From Bacteriovoracaceae bacterium (GTDB lineage Bacteria; Bdellovibrionota; Bacteriovoracia; Bacteriovoracales; Bacteriovoracaceae), in contig JAFMBV010000026.1 of the NCBI GenBank assembly GCA_017858255.1, forward strand, positions 1 through 39,195: a stretch of DNA of 39,195 bases, read 5' to 3'. A program made the translations under genes and the position numbers. Positions 32,195-39,195 of the stretch are shown here, piece after piece. Positions within the stretch are counted from its first letter, which is position 1; every line of letters begins with the position of its first letter. The notes beneath the pieces are model-generated. The model had not been told where the DNA came from. It ran no database searches and worked only from the letters and a program-made list of their open reading frames with translations.

Positions 32195-33480
32195 TGAATC
32201 TTATAGAAATTTCCCAACAAGGACTAAAAGAGCTCTCTGAAAATGGGGCTCAATCAGCGAGTGTAATTTCAGGTCACACAAGTTTTGATGAACTCGTTTA
32301 TGAAAATGATAAGTTTACTTTACTTCGATCAGTTGATGAATATAGCACCAGCTTAACGGCACTTATTGAAGATAAGAAAGGTGGATATTCCATCAATCAG
32401 CTCTCCCCTAGCGAACTTAAAGTTGCCGGTAAAAAGACGCTTGAAATAGCCAATGCAGGAAAACCAGATCCAGCCTATGCTATAAGTGAAGGTCCAAAGA
32501 AAATGGAATTTGCCCATGGCCCAGAAGTCGCGGACAAAGAGGCCATGCTTAATATGATCCAAAAATTTGTTGCTGATTCAGCAAAAGCATTTCCTCTGAT
32601 TGGGTTACGTTCTGTGACTGCAAAATTTACTCAAGGGAAAACACATTTTCTAAATTCAAATGGCGTCGAGGCGAATGCAAGAAAGGGATATTATACTTTT
32701 AGCGTTCTCTTCAATGCACAAGATGGAGAGAAGTCCTCTTCCATGAATTATGATGGACTTAATTTTCTTGATTTTGATATCGACCTCTTAAGTGATGAGC
32801 GCTTTGGTAGAACTTTTAAAGACACCATCGCCCACCTAGATGCAGAGAAGTTAGGAAAAAGCGTAACAGGTAAAGCAATTTTTATGCCTTCTTGTTGGCA
32901 GGGGTTTATTTCCTATGCTCTCGGCCACTTAGGTACAGGTAGCCTTGTTTCAAAGACTAGTCGTCTACAAGGTCGAATCGGTGAAAAAGTCGCAAGCCCT
33001 CTAATGCACTTAGAATCTCGTCCTCAGGATCCAATGTTTGCGAACCCCAACTTTCTCACAGGAGATGGGATTGAGACGGAAAATCAAACTATTTTTGATC
33101 ATGGTGTTTTAAAAACTTACCTCCTTGATCTTTACGGTAAGAATAAGCTCAATGAAGGGAAAGTCTCAAATTTTGCGACCCGCCTTTATATGCCAAAAGG
33201 AGAATCAACCTTGGATGAAATGATCTCCGGTATTGATGAAGGTATACTCATCGGTCGTTTTTCAGGTGGATATCCTAATACTAATGGCGATTTCTCTGGG
33301 ATTGCTAAAAATAGCTTTCTTATTAAAAATGGTAAGATAGACAAAGCACTTAGTGAAACGATGATCTCAGGTAATTTATTTGAGGTTATGGAAAAAATAT
33401 ATGCCACCAGTAAAGAAGTTTATGAAAATGGAACCTGCCATATTCCCTATGTGGCCTCTGACAATATTTCGATAAGCTAA
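32194..33480 (+). CDS. pmbA: TldE/PmbA-type protease subunit
   Basis: A 428-aa protein of the PmbA/TldE group, partner of TldD. It lacks the HExxxH motif, as expected for the non-catalytic subunit. Typical features are SNGVEAN-type (LNSNGVEANARKGYY), FMPSCWQGFISYALGHLG, SRLQGRIGEKVASPLM and the C-terminal GNLFEVMEKIYATSKE. It starts at the A of the tldD stop. It ends just before a strong terminator. Together they form a two-gene operon. Confidence 0.94.
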   Translation: MNLIEISQQGLKELSENGAQSASVISGHTSFDELVYENDKFTLLRSVDEYSTSLTALIEDKKGGYSINQLSPSELKVAGKKTLEIANAGKPDPAYAISEGPKKMEFAHGPEVADKEAMLNMIQKFVADSAKAFPLIGLRSVTAKFTQGKTHFLNSNGVEANARKGYYTFSVLFNAQDGEKSSSMNYDGLNFLDFDIDLLSDERFGRTFKDTIAHLDAEKLGKSVTGKAIFMPSCWQGFISYALGHLGTGSLVSKTSRLQGRIGEKVASPLMHLESRPQDPMFANPNFLTGDGIETENQTIFDHGVLKTYLLDLYGKNKLNEGKVSNFATRLYMPKGESTLDEMISGIDEGILIGRFSGGYPNTNGDFSGIAKNSFLIKNGKIDKALSETMISGNLFEVMEKIYATSKEVYENGTCHIPYVASDNISIS

Positions 33481-33514
33481 GATCTTTAAACAAGAAAAAA
33501 AATAAAAAGAAATG

Positions 33515-33541
33515 GGGAGGCTTAGAGCCTCCCTTTTTTTA
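33515..33541 (+). terminator. Strong intrinsic terminator of tldD-pmbA
   Basis: GGGAGGCT (33515-33522) pairs with AGCCTCCC (33526-33533), with a 3-nt loop, followed by seven T. The stem is GC-rich and perfect. On the opposite strand the hairpin is followed by a T-rich stretch, so it could also end the convergent kinase transcript. Confidence 0.9.
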
Positions 33542-34078
33542 TTAAGATGTGAGTTCCTTTATCTTCTCTATCCGAAGAAAAGGCATTGAGGGAAACTTCT
33601 CTCGCATCTTTTTTTCAATTAAGAGGCCATGGCTTTTTCGAAATTTCATCGTTAGCCAAAATAGTTGAAGATTTACCCGCTCCTTACAATGAGCAGGTCG
33701 CAAAGGGGCGCTTTTTGGTAATAAGAACCTCTTTAGTTGGCGTAGAAAACACAGCCAGGGTGATGGGTCCAAGAAGATCACCATATCCGCTCGAGACCAA
33801 CGGATATCAAAGGTCATTCCAAAGTTACCCTCCATAATCCATTCATCTTTCTTAACAAGATCTAAGCAAATACGGACAAAAGCTTCATGACTTAGAGGCT
33901 TCCAATCATTTTGCCAGTAATACTGATCCAAACTAATGATGGGTTTCTTTAATTTATTAGATAAATGACACGCTAGAGTTGATTTTCCGGCACCAGGAGC
34001 ACCTAAGATGAGAATTCTTTTAGAGTTCTTTAAAACTTTAGATGCGGATGCCAAATCCAAAGGTGGTTTGATACTCAC
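33542..34078 (-). CDS. P-loop nucleoside/adenylate-kinase-like protein (FlaR-type)
   Basis: A 178-aa P-loop NTPase like the 'topology modulation protein'/adenylate-kinase-like group. The Walker A motif is GAPGAGKST, preceded by the strand ILIL. SLDQYYWQNDWKPLS and WIMEGNFGMTFDIRW with a MVIFLDPSPW strand are characteristic of the family (small-molecule kinase, substrate unknown). GTG 34078 is chosen since AAGGGAG lies 5 nt upstream. It overlaps the end of the beta-barrel gene by 41 nt, an unusually long same-strand overlap. The alternative is an in-frame ATG at 34132 with a 95-nt overlap. Confidence 0.78.
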   Translation of the reverse strand: MSIKPPLDLASASKVLKNSKRILILGAPGAGKSTLACHLSNKLKKPIISLDQYYWQNDWKPLSHEAFVRICLDLVKKDEWIMEGNFGMTFDIRWSRADMVIFLDPSPWLCFLRQLKRFLLPKSAPLRPAHCKERVNLQLFWLTMKFRKSHGLLIEKKMREKFPSMPFLRIEKIKELTS

Positions 34079-34583
34079 GGTCACTCCCTTTAGGTTTTCC
34101 CGTGAAAATAACAGTGACTCCACCATTAGCAAAGAGGTTACCGGCCAAATTTACTGAAAAGCCACTTCCTGCATAAGGAGATATGTTTATTGCCGGTGTT
34201 CTAGTGGTTGTTACTCCATTTTGTGTTGTTGTGTATTCAGATCGCCTTGCCTGCCCACCTGCTCTTAAATACCAGTTTAGGATCGAGAAATTAAAGTTTG
34301 AGCGCACACCAACCTTTGCCGCATATGACTCTTCTTCCTCTGTTAGGTTCTGATCAAAGATAAACTCACTGTCGCTTGATCTTGTGGCCTCGGCTTCTAG
34401 GGAAAGACCAGGAGGTCCAAATAATGCCCTAGCACCAACAATAGTTCTCGTTTTCGTTTTTACTTCCGGAGATAGTTTCTGTACTCGCTCAAGCCCAACG
34501 ATTGGCTGGATCATCAGCCCGCCTCCCTTACTTAGGGTGGTTATTGAGAAGGAAAGCAGAGTTATAAAGATTAGTTTTTTCAT
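34038..34583 (-). CDS. Probable outer-membrane or periplasmic beta-barrel protein
   Basis: A 181-aa exported protein with a signal peptide (KLIFITLLSFSITTLSKG). The mature part shows alternating hydrophobic/polar strands with Gly turns (GLMIQPIVGLERV; TIVGARALFG; AAKVGVRSNFNFSILNWYLRAGG; SPYAGSGFSVNLAGNLFANGGVTVIF; TFGFGIRI), consistent with a small beta-barrel of about 8 strands. It ends in Ile rather than Phe, so insertion by BAM is less certain. No family name is assigned. The gene starts a short operon with the P-loop kinase. Confidence 0.65.
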   Translation of the reverse strand: MKKLIFITLLSFSITTLSKGGGLMIQPIVGLERVQKLSPEVKTKTRTIVGARALFGPPGLSLEAEATRSSDSEFIFDQNLTEEEESYAAKVGVRSNFNFSILNWYLRAGGQARRSEYTTTQNGVTTTRTPAINISPYAGSGFSVNLAGNLFANGGVTVIFTGKPKGSDREYQTTFGFGIRI

Positions 34584-34712
34584 AAGACTATTTTCGCAAA
34601 TCTTAATGCCAGATAAAAGGAGGCTACAATTGCCCTACTGGAGGATCAATCGGTTCAGAAATGTAGATTTTTGAGCTGCAATATGTCTTAAGTGCCTTAA
34701 TAAACACAGTTT

Positions 34713-35291
34713 TCAGGGTTCTTCTTTTGAATTCACATGATATTGAGAAAATAGCCCATAAATTGTTAAACATTCAAGTATGGCGCTCAAGGGGATTAAA
34801 ACATAAGGAAGAGCAATTTCAATTAAGCCAATTGATAGCGCTGGTGCCTCCTTAGCAATACTTAGGCTTAATATATAGAAGAAGAAAACCACAAGACTTA
34901 ACGCTGAACCAAGTATTACGCGCCGTTGGCGCCTTTCAATCATATTAATGGAAAAGTAACGAGGTAAATACCAGCGAACAATAGGAAGTGTTATTAATTT
35001 CGCCAGGGCCCTCACAGCGACCAGTAGGCAGTACCAAGGAACAAAGTCCCCTTTTACCATAAAGAAAATAACGATTATTAACTCAAAACTTTGATCACAG
35101 GCCCTATCAAGATCACGACCAAACTCGCTACGCGTATTCAGTTTTTTTGCGACCCATCCATCTAATATGTCCGTAAAAACCGCTATTACAATTCCAATCA
35201 AAACATTGAGATAGTCTCCCTTTAAGTAAAGGGTTCCCAAAATAATCGCAATAATAGGTCTTAGAATTGATATCCCGTGTGCCAATGTCAT
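34713..35291 (-). CDS. CDP-alcohol phosphatidyltransferase
   Basis: A 192-aa inner-membrane phospholipid synthesis enzyme. The family motif DxxDGxxA(K/R)...GxxxDxxxD is seen as Asp41, Asp44, Gly45, Gly58, Asp62 and Asp66 in DILDGWVAKK and EFGRDLDRACD. About six membrane spans follow. It could make phosphatidylglycerol phosphate (PgsA) or a related lipid; the exact alcohol is undetermined. ATG 35291 is chosen because GGAGAG is just upstream and the first hydrophobic span follows; an upstream in-frame ATG at 35381 would require translating through the terminator hairpin. Confidence 0.85.
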   Translation of the reverse strand: MTLAHGISILRPIIAIILGTLYLKGDYLNVLIGIVIAVFTDILDGWVAKKLNTRSEFGRDLDRACDQSFELIIVIFFMVKGDFVPWYCLLVAVRALAKLITLPIVRWYLPRYFSINMIERRQRRVILGSALSLVVFFFYILSLSIAKEAPALSIGLIEIALPYVLIPLSAILECLTIYGLFSQYHVNSKEEP

Positions 35292-35313
35292 CTCTCCATC
35301 ATACCACTTGCAT

Positions 35314-35346
35314 AAAAAAAGGCCCTCATAAGAGGACCTTTTTTTT
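35314..35346 (-). terminator. Bidirectional terminator-like hairpin before the phosphatidyltransferase
   Basis: AGGCCCTC (35320-35327) and GAGGACCT (35332-35339) pair with one G-T mismatch-pair, with loop ATAA, and T-tracts lie on both sides (seven on the minus strand, eight on the plus). It ends about 22 nt before the ATG of the phosphatidyltransferase. The minus-strand transcript leading to that gene must either start downstream of it or read through. Confidence 0.8.
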
Positions 35347-35386
35347 CGGACAACGAAATAGGACAACACGGACGGAATCACAAATC

Positions 35387-35520
35387 TTAACGCTTTTCAG
35401 TAATTTTCACTTTCACAGCAACTTTCACTTTAACCTCAACTCTAGCTTCAACTTTCACTTCAACATTTTCAACTTCAACTCTAGTTTCACTTTCACTTCA
35501 TCAGCTTCTGCTCTAGCTCC
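35387..35520 (-). repeat. Degenerate (Val-Glu/Lys) codon repeat, possible decayed gene end
   Basis: A purine-biased tract on the minus strand is built from GAAGTTGAA/GTGAAAGTT-like units. One frame reads about 33 residues such as VEVKVEARVEVKVKVAVKVK and ends in TAA at 35387. Upstream the same pattern (ADEVKVKLELKLKM) continues in another frame, suggesting a frameshift. No start codon and RBS are visible. It could be the eroded remnant of a gene or a microsatellite-like expansion. Confidence 0.45.
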
Positions 35521-35828
35521 AACTCAAATCTGCGTCTCGCTCTGTTGAATTCATTATCTCAAACTTTGGTGATAATCCCTAGCAAAGGACCCTAAAAATG
35601 CAAATTTCAAGCTAACCTTTTGAAAACTCGATTTTTACTCATTTAAAACTAGCTTAGAAACTGCCCAGAGTTGTTGTCACTGGGTCGTAGGTACTTGTTA
35701 ATTCATTTTGAGACCAGCAAATGATTATTCAAATACTCAAAGTAATCATAATTAAATTTATTAAAACTAAATAAAAATAGGGATTTAGGCTTCTTTGATT
35801 AGGAGGAGACTCAACTCATTTCAAGACA
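35521..35828. other. Intergenic region without visible features
   Basis: About 300 AT-rich bases between the repeat tract and the ParB-like lipoprotein stop. A weak CCCAG/CTGGG hairpin (about 35660-35685) has no T-tract. A 17-codon ORF at 35719 lacks an RBS. I see nothing else. Confidence 0.5.
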
Positions 35829-36656
35829 TTAGCGCCAATTTAGGTCATCCACGATATTCTCTATATTATCCATGGCCTCTTCAAGATCTGGAGGATCACT
35901 CACTCTTCCCTTCAACCCTGGATAGTTCTCTGGGTGTTTGAGGACATCTTCAAAAACTGTTTCAATATTTTTTATCCGCCATTTTCTTTTTAGATTTGGA
36001 AACCTTTCTCTCAAAGCATTGGCCCATTTAAATTCGGAAAAAGGCTCATTAACTTTTTCTAAAATTTCTGCCTTGATTAAGATGTAGGCCATTCCTCTAA
36101 AGAAATCTTTTTTCATTGAAAGGAAATCACTGGGAAGCTCTCGCCAATCAATCTTTTGCCCTTTGAAGTTCAAATAAATTCGATCACTCTCTTCCAAGAA
36201 AAGACGATATTCTGGCCAGCCCTTTCCTTTAAAGGAAGCTGATCGTTGATAAGTTAGCTTGAGTGATTTCCCGGGAAATCTATCTTCTAAAGTCTCCCTA
36301 CTTTTTACCAGTCCTAGGAATAAGTGATGGCGGTCATGAATAACCCATAGCCCATCCGGACTCTCTACATAAGGAATCGGCCTTGCGTCTAGGTACTCTT
36401 GGATCTCCGAAAAGGACCAGTCTTTAAAACGGCTCCTTAGTAAATCGACTCTAGGACGTCCGTAGCTTTTTTGACCAGGCCTTGTCCTTTTAATGGCACG
36501 GCTAAGTGATAGCTTAGATTGAAGCTGATCTAATACATGCCTTCCCTCAGAAAAACATGCCCCCTGAGCACTAGCAGGAAACCTTTCACTAAGTGAATGA
36601 TGCGAGCATCCAACTAGCAGAAAAAGAATGAATGGCAATAATCTTACAGTTAACAT
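35829..36656 (-). CDS. ParB-like (ParBc_2 type) lipoprotein
   Basis: A 275-aa lipoprotein (lipobox LLVGC, Cys17). Its central part resembles the 'putative ParB-like nuclease' ParBc_2 family: EIQEYLDARPIPYVESPDGL followed by WVIHDRHHLFLGL, with the DRHH quartet at Asp108-His111. The other family members are also mostly exported and of unproven activity. The C-terminus (about 205-275) is charged and helical. There is a charged stretch at 50-75 (AIKRTRPGQKSYGRPRV). The gene is monocistronic. A surface-tethered ParB-fold protein may bind CTP or hydrolyse nucleic acid, but this is inferred from the fold. Confidence 0.7.
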   Translation of the reverse strand: MLTVRLLPFILFLLVGCSHHSLSERFPASAQGACFSEGRHVLDQLQSKLSLSRAIKRTRPGQKSYGRPRVDLLRSRFKDWSFSEIQEYLDARPIPYVESPDGLWVIHDRHHLFLGLVKSRETLEDRFPGKSLKLTYQRSASFKGKGWPEYRLFLEESDRIYLNFKGQKIDWRELPSDFLSMKKDFFRGMAYILIKAEILEKVNEPFSEFKWANALRERFPNLKRKWRIKNIETVFEDVLKHPENYPGLKGRVSDPPDLEEAMDNIENIVDDLNWR

Positions 36657-36752
36657 GACGCAATTCTTATCGGTAAAATGTCAGAAAAGTTGGTGCTTAT
36701 ATTAGTAAATAAAATATATCGCACAAGGTTAAAAATCTCCCAGAAAGCCTGT

Positions 36753-36794
36753 GGTGCCATTTTGCACCGACAAAAATGGATTCAGCCTGACACC
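36753..36794. repeat. REP-like hairpin element (second variant)
   Basis: CCATTTTG (36757-36764) pairs with CAAAAATGG (36771-36779) with one bulge, around a CACCGA loop. The element begins GGTGCC and ends CTGACACC, the reverse complement of GGTGTCAG, an end commonly seen in REP elements. It differs in core sequence from the REP-like repeat at 165 and 2471, so it would be a separate subfamily. Confidence 0.5.
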
Positions 36795-36929
36795 AATTAT
36801 CCGACCTTTACACTCAACTTTCTCACAATAACTTACATTTGATATGATTTTTCGCGTTATTTTTACCATCGCTGAGATTTCTAACAGCTTTAGGGGTATT
36901 TAGAAGACTCATAAGTTGGAGAATTTTGA

Positions 36930-37748
36930 ATGAAATATCTATTACTGATCACCATTCTATATACACCATTTGTTTGGGCACAATCTGCGGCGCAGTTGCA
37001 GGCCCAGCTTGGTAAAAAACAGAAACGTATGTGGGGCGCGACATTAGTAAGCACGACCTCCACCACAGTCCTAGAAGCCGATGATTATCGTGCAAACACA
37101 AACTCAACACTTACTGGGATCTTTCGCTACAGATTTTCAGGATTCAATACAAGAATTTTAGTTTCTGGAAACAAAGACCTAACAGGTGCGCGTGAAGATC
37201 GCTTTACCACCGCCTTTTTTGAAATATCAAAAGTAGTCAAGCCTCTTAGTGGCGACAATATAACGACTATCTTTCAAGGAAGAGTAACTCCTCCAGTAAA
37301 CGACGAGAGACGTTTTAATGAAAGTCATCGTGGTGCTTATTCTGGTGGGCTTCTTTTTATCATCACACCCCCAAATCCAAAGTTTCAAATTATTGGTATA
37401 ACCCGAGCAACTAAGAATGTTCATGAGTTTGAAATCAATAGAAATTTTGGTCAAAACACCTCGGCTTCCATAATGAATTATTGGGGTGCTTCTTACTTTC
37501 CTAGTTCAAAGTGGGAATTAAACGTGAATATGACCAATATCCAAGGTTGGAACTATCAAGGTGACGCTGGAGAGAACTCCACATTCCTAGGCCAAAGTAT
37601 TGGCTATAACTATAGTAGAAACCTTATCCTCACTTTCGGCCATGAGCTCGGTGGTAGAACTTATGGATATGACCAAGACAATTTAGACCTCGCGCTTTTT
37701 GATGAAGACAAGTCGAGTGTTTTTGCAAGTTTATCCATGAACTTTTAA
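36930..37748 (+). CDS. Outer-membrane beta-barrel protein
   Basis: A 272-aa exported protein with a signal peptide (YLLLITILYTPFVWAQS) followed by alternating beta-strands with aromatic girdles (TGIFRYRFSGFNTRILVSG; TTIFQGRVTPPV; SGGLLFIITPP; YSRNLILTFGHELGGRTYGY). It ends in SMNF, whose C-terminal Phe is the classical BAM recognition residue. A 10- to 12-strand barrel is likely. GGAG is present about 8 nt before ATG 36930. The next gene on the same strand, 62 nt downstream, encodes a metalloprotease-like lipoprotein, and the two may be co-expressed. Function (porin, receptor or adhesin) is unknown. Confidence 0.75.
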   Translation: MKYLLLITILYTPFVWAQSAAQLQAQLGKKQKRMWGATLVSTTSTTVLEADDYRANTNSTLTGIFRYRFSGFNTRILVSGNKDLTGAREDRFTTAFFEISKVVKPLSGDNITTIFQGRVTPPVNDERRFNESHRGAYSGGLLFIITPPNPKFQIIGITRATKNVHEFEINRNFGQNTSASIMNYWGASYFPSSKWELNVNMTNIQGWNYQGDAGENSTFLGQSIGYNYSRNLILTFGHELGGRTYGYDQDNLDLALFDEDKSSVFASLSMNF

Positions 37749-37810
37749 AAAAATATTAAGTTTAGAGAGAGATAGAAAAAATGAAGAAGGCGAATAGAAG
37801 AAGGGACATT

Positions 37811-39195
37811 ATGAAAAACACACACTCTTTTAAAATTTTAATCACCCTAACTGCCCTACTGGCGCTAGGTTGTGCTAAAGAAAAGCCGTTCGATGAACAG
37901 TACAAAGAGGTTGAGCTCCTAAATAAGAGTAATTTTGTTACGGAGGAAACGGTTCAGCTCGAAGATGGCAGCTCGGTCACCAGACCTGTTGAATATCTTT
38001 ATGTTCCAATGACTCTTGGCACTCCTATGAATGTCACTCAGGCTGACCCCTTCTACCAAGGTCAAGAAAAGCTAGTGCGCCTGTCATGGTCTGAAGAAGG
38101 TCTTGAGGTTAGAGAAATTGAAAAAGATAGTCGCTTTTCAGATAACGACCTCAATGAATACCCTGTTCTAACAATTCCTGGTGATTACAAGTCTTACCGT
38201 TGTCGTGAAGATGCTTATGAAGAGTGTACAAATGTTGAAGAAGAAAACACTGATCTAGAGTGGTATCAGAAGTCTTCTTTCCTTCCTAAACTTGAAAATA
38301 TTAAAGAGAGAGAAATCAACGAACTAGATATCTTTACTCTAAACAATGGTTCATGCCTTACTGAAGGTGACACAAAAGTTGTTGATTATGAAATCAGCCC
38401 AGGTGTTATCAATATTGAAGTAGAAAAGAGTTATAAAGTTAATAGTGGCAACTGGTCATGTTTCCTTTCTAGCTTTTTTAAAGATCAACTTAACACTAAT
38501 GGCTTTAGTGTCCGTCAATACTACTCACTTGTACGTCTTGATAAAATTATAACTCCTGGTTACAAGGCGCTTGCCTACCCAGAGACTGACCATGATGAGT
38601 TTGGTTTCTTTACAAGAGAAGAGAGAAACTTAACAGATGATTTTGATCGTCAACGTCGTGATAAGACAATCTTTATGGAGCGCTGGAAAGCTGGTACTCC
38701 AGATGACAAAGAAACTGAAGTTTCTGAATACTCACCACGTTTTGTTAAGTACCACTTAACTCCAGAGTACTCTAAGCCAAAGAACTCATACATCCTTGAG
38801 GCCACAAAAGAAGCTGTCAACACCATGAACAGTGAGATGCGAGCGTCCAATGTTCCTGTGCAACTTGAACTTATTGAGCAACCTGATCCTGCAAAGGCCG
38901 TAAGCCCAGGTGACCTTCGTTATACATCACTTGTTCTTATTGAAGATCCACTTGCTAACGGTCTTCTTGGTTATGGACCTGCTGTATCAAACCCTTATAC
39001 AGGTGAGATTGTTAAGGCCCATACAAATATGTATCTAGGTGTTTTAAAATCAATGACTCGTTGGGTTTACCAAGCAGCTGTTGATATTACGGAAGAGAGA
39101 TATATTGAGGCAAATGCTGGTTCACAAGTTGACGTGACTACAGTAAGTGTTTCACCAGAGGCAACTGTATCGTTTGTGCCACTGTCTGCTGCTAG
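37811..39195 (+). CDS. Zinc-metalloprotease-like lipoprotein, truncated at window end
   Basis: At least 461 residues of an exported lipoprotein; the frame is still open at the window edge. A signal peptide (KILITLTALLALGC) gives lipobox LALGC. The region around SPRFVKYHLTPEYSKPKNSY and VSNPYTGEIVKAHTNMY resembles the large zinc-dependent metalloproteases of the DUF5117 type, where a SxxxDPxTGEI motif precedes the HExxH site. The HExxH would lie beyond the window and is not seen. ATG 37811 has AAGGG 5 nt upstream; an in-frame ATG at 37781 is an alternative with a longer basic n-region. Confidence 0.65.
   Translation, partial: MKNTHSFKILITLTALLALGCAKEKPFDEQYKEVELLNKSNFVTEETVQLEDGSSVTRPVEYLYVPMTLGTPMNVTQADPFYQGQEKLVRLSWSEEGLEVREIEKDSRFSDNDLNEYPVLTIPGDYKSYRCREDAYEECTNVEEENTDLEWYQKSSFLPKLENIKEREINELDIFTLNNGSCLTEGDTKVVDYEISPGVINIEVEKSYKVNSGNWSCFLSSFFKDQLNTNGFSVRQYYSLVRLDKIITPGYKALAYPETDHDEFGFFTREERNLTDDFDRQRRDKTIFMERWKAGTPDDKETEVSEYSPRFVKYHLTPEYSKPKNSYILEATKEAVNTMNSEMRASNVPVQLELIEQPDPAKAVSPGDLRYTSLVLIEDPLANGLLGYGPAVSNPYTGEIVKAHTNMYLGVLKSMTRWVYQAAVDITEERYIEANAGSQVDVTTVSVSPEATVSFVPLSAA

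Noticed and set aside
30815-33480. TldD/TldE as part of a RiPP biosynthesis cluster
   Set aside because: No precursor peptide, YcaO or other maturation enzyme is nearby; the pair fits the housekeeping protease.
35267-35548. Plus-strand ORF with SFNFHF-like repeats
   Set aside because: It crosses the terminator hairpin and derives from the hexamer tract; no RBS or start context.
35719-35772. 17-codon ORF in the intergenic region
   Set aside because: No RBS, Ile/Lys-rich low-complexity product; likely chance in AT-rich DNA.

Overview
The window is AT-rich, densely coded DNA from a Gram-negative bacterium. Many products carry lipobox signal peptides (at least six) or look like outer-membrane beta-barrels. 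Gene style and content (LysM/TPR envelope proteins, secreted proteases, several small lipoproteins, a eukaryotic-type AdoMet decarboxylase) would fit a Bdellovibrionota/Bacteriovoracales-like predator. That assignment is an inference from style only, because no rRNA or other phylogenetic marker was analysed. I see no plasmid, phage, transposase or CRISPR signature; the window reads as chromosomal.

Layout. 1-2600: a secreted papain-like cysteine protease and a small membrane protein, bracketed by copies of a short REP-like repeat, one pair forming a 29-nt inverted repeat. 2604-9418 (minus strand): tRNA-Arg(UCG), a DUF368 lipid-carrier translocase, topoisomerase I with a Lys/Ala-rich N-terminal tail, a LysM envelope protein and a TPR lipoprotein. 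9544-10716 (plus): a DUF4911-like protein and a TYW1-like radical SAM protein. 10703-13033 (minus): gloB-like hydrolase, bcp peroxiredoxin and a secreted EEP-family nuclease whose ribosome binding site lies inside a terminator hairpin. 13116-15304 (plus): Ste24 protease, a 57-aa secreted peptide and a MazG-like pyrophosphohydrolase. 15399-18796: Gln-rich coiled-coil protein, ogt, class I glutamine amidotransferase, an fRMsr-like GAF protein and an alpha/beta hydrolase. 18860-20436: a CxxC protein and a CDF metal exporter. 20433-22742 (minus): a protein with two CxxCH domains and a PldB-like lysophospholipase.

22888-24811 (plus): a secreted NADAR-like protein overlapping a lipoprotein nucleotide pyrophosphatase/phosphodiesterase. 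24814-28066 (minus): an operon of eukaryotic-type AdoMet decarboxylase, spermidine synthase, EVE-domain protein and a membrane-anchored YceI protein. 28250-30658: glycerophosphodiesterase, a small secreted protein and an SLT-like lipoprotein. 30815-33480 (plus): the tldD/tldE protease pair with a strong terminator. 33542-36656 (minus): P-loop kinase, beta-barrel protein, CDP-alcohol phosphatidyltransferase, a degenerate repeat tract and a ParB-like lipoprotein. 36930-39195 (plus): an outer-membrane beta-barrel protein and the start of a zinc-metalloprotease-like lipoprotein that runs off the window.

The strongest candidates for something new are the translationally overlapping secreted NADAR-like/NPP pair (a possible extracytoplasmic ADP-ribose/NAD processing module), the complete eukaryotic-type AdoMetDC next to speE, and the terminator whose 3' stem arm is also the Shine-Dalgarno of the next gene. 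Function assignments rest on motifs read by eye; no database search was run.
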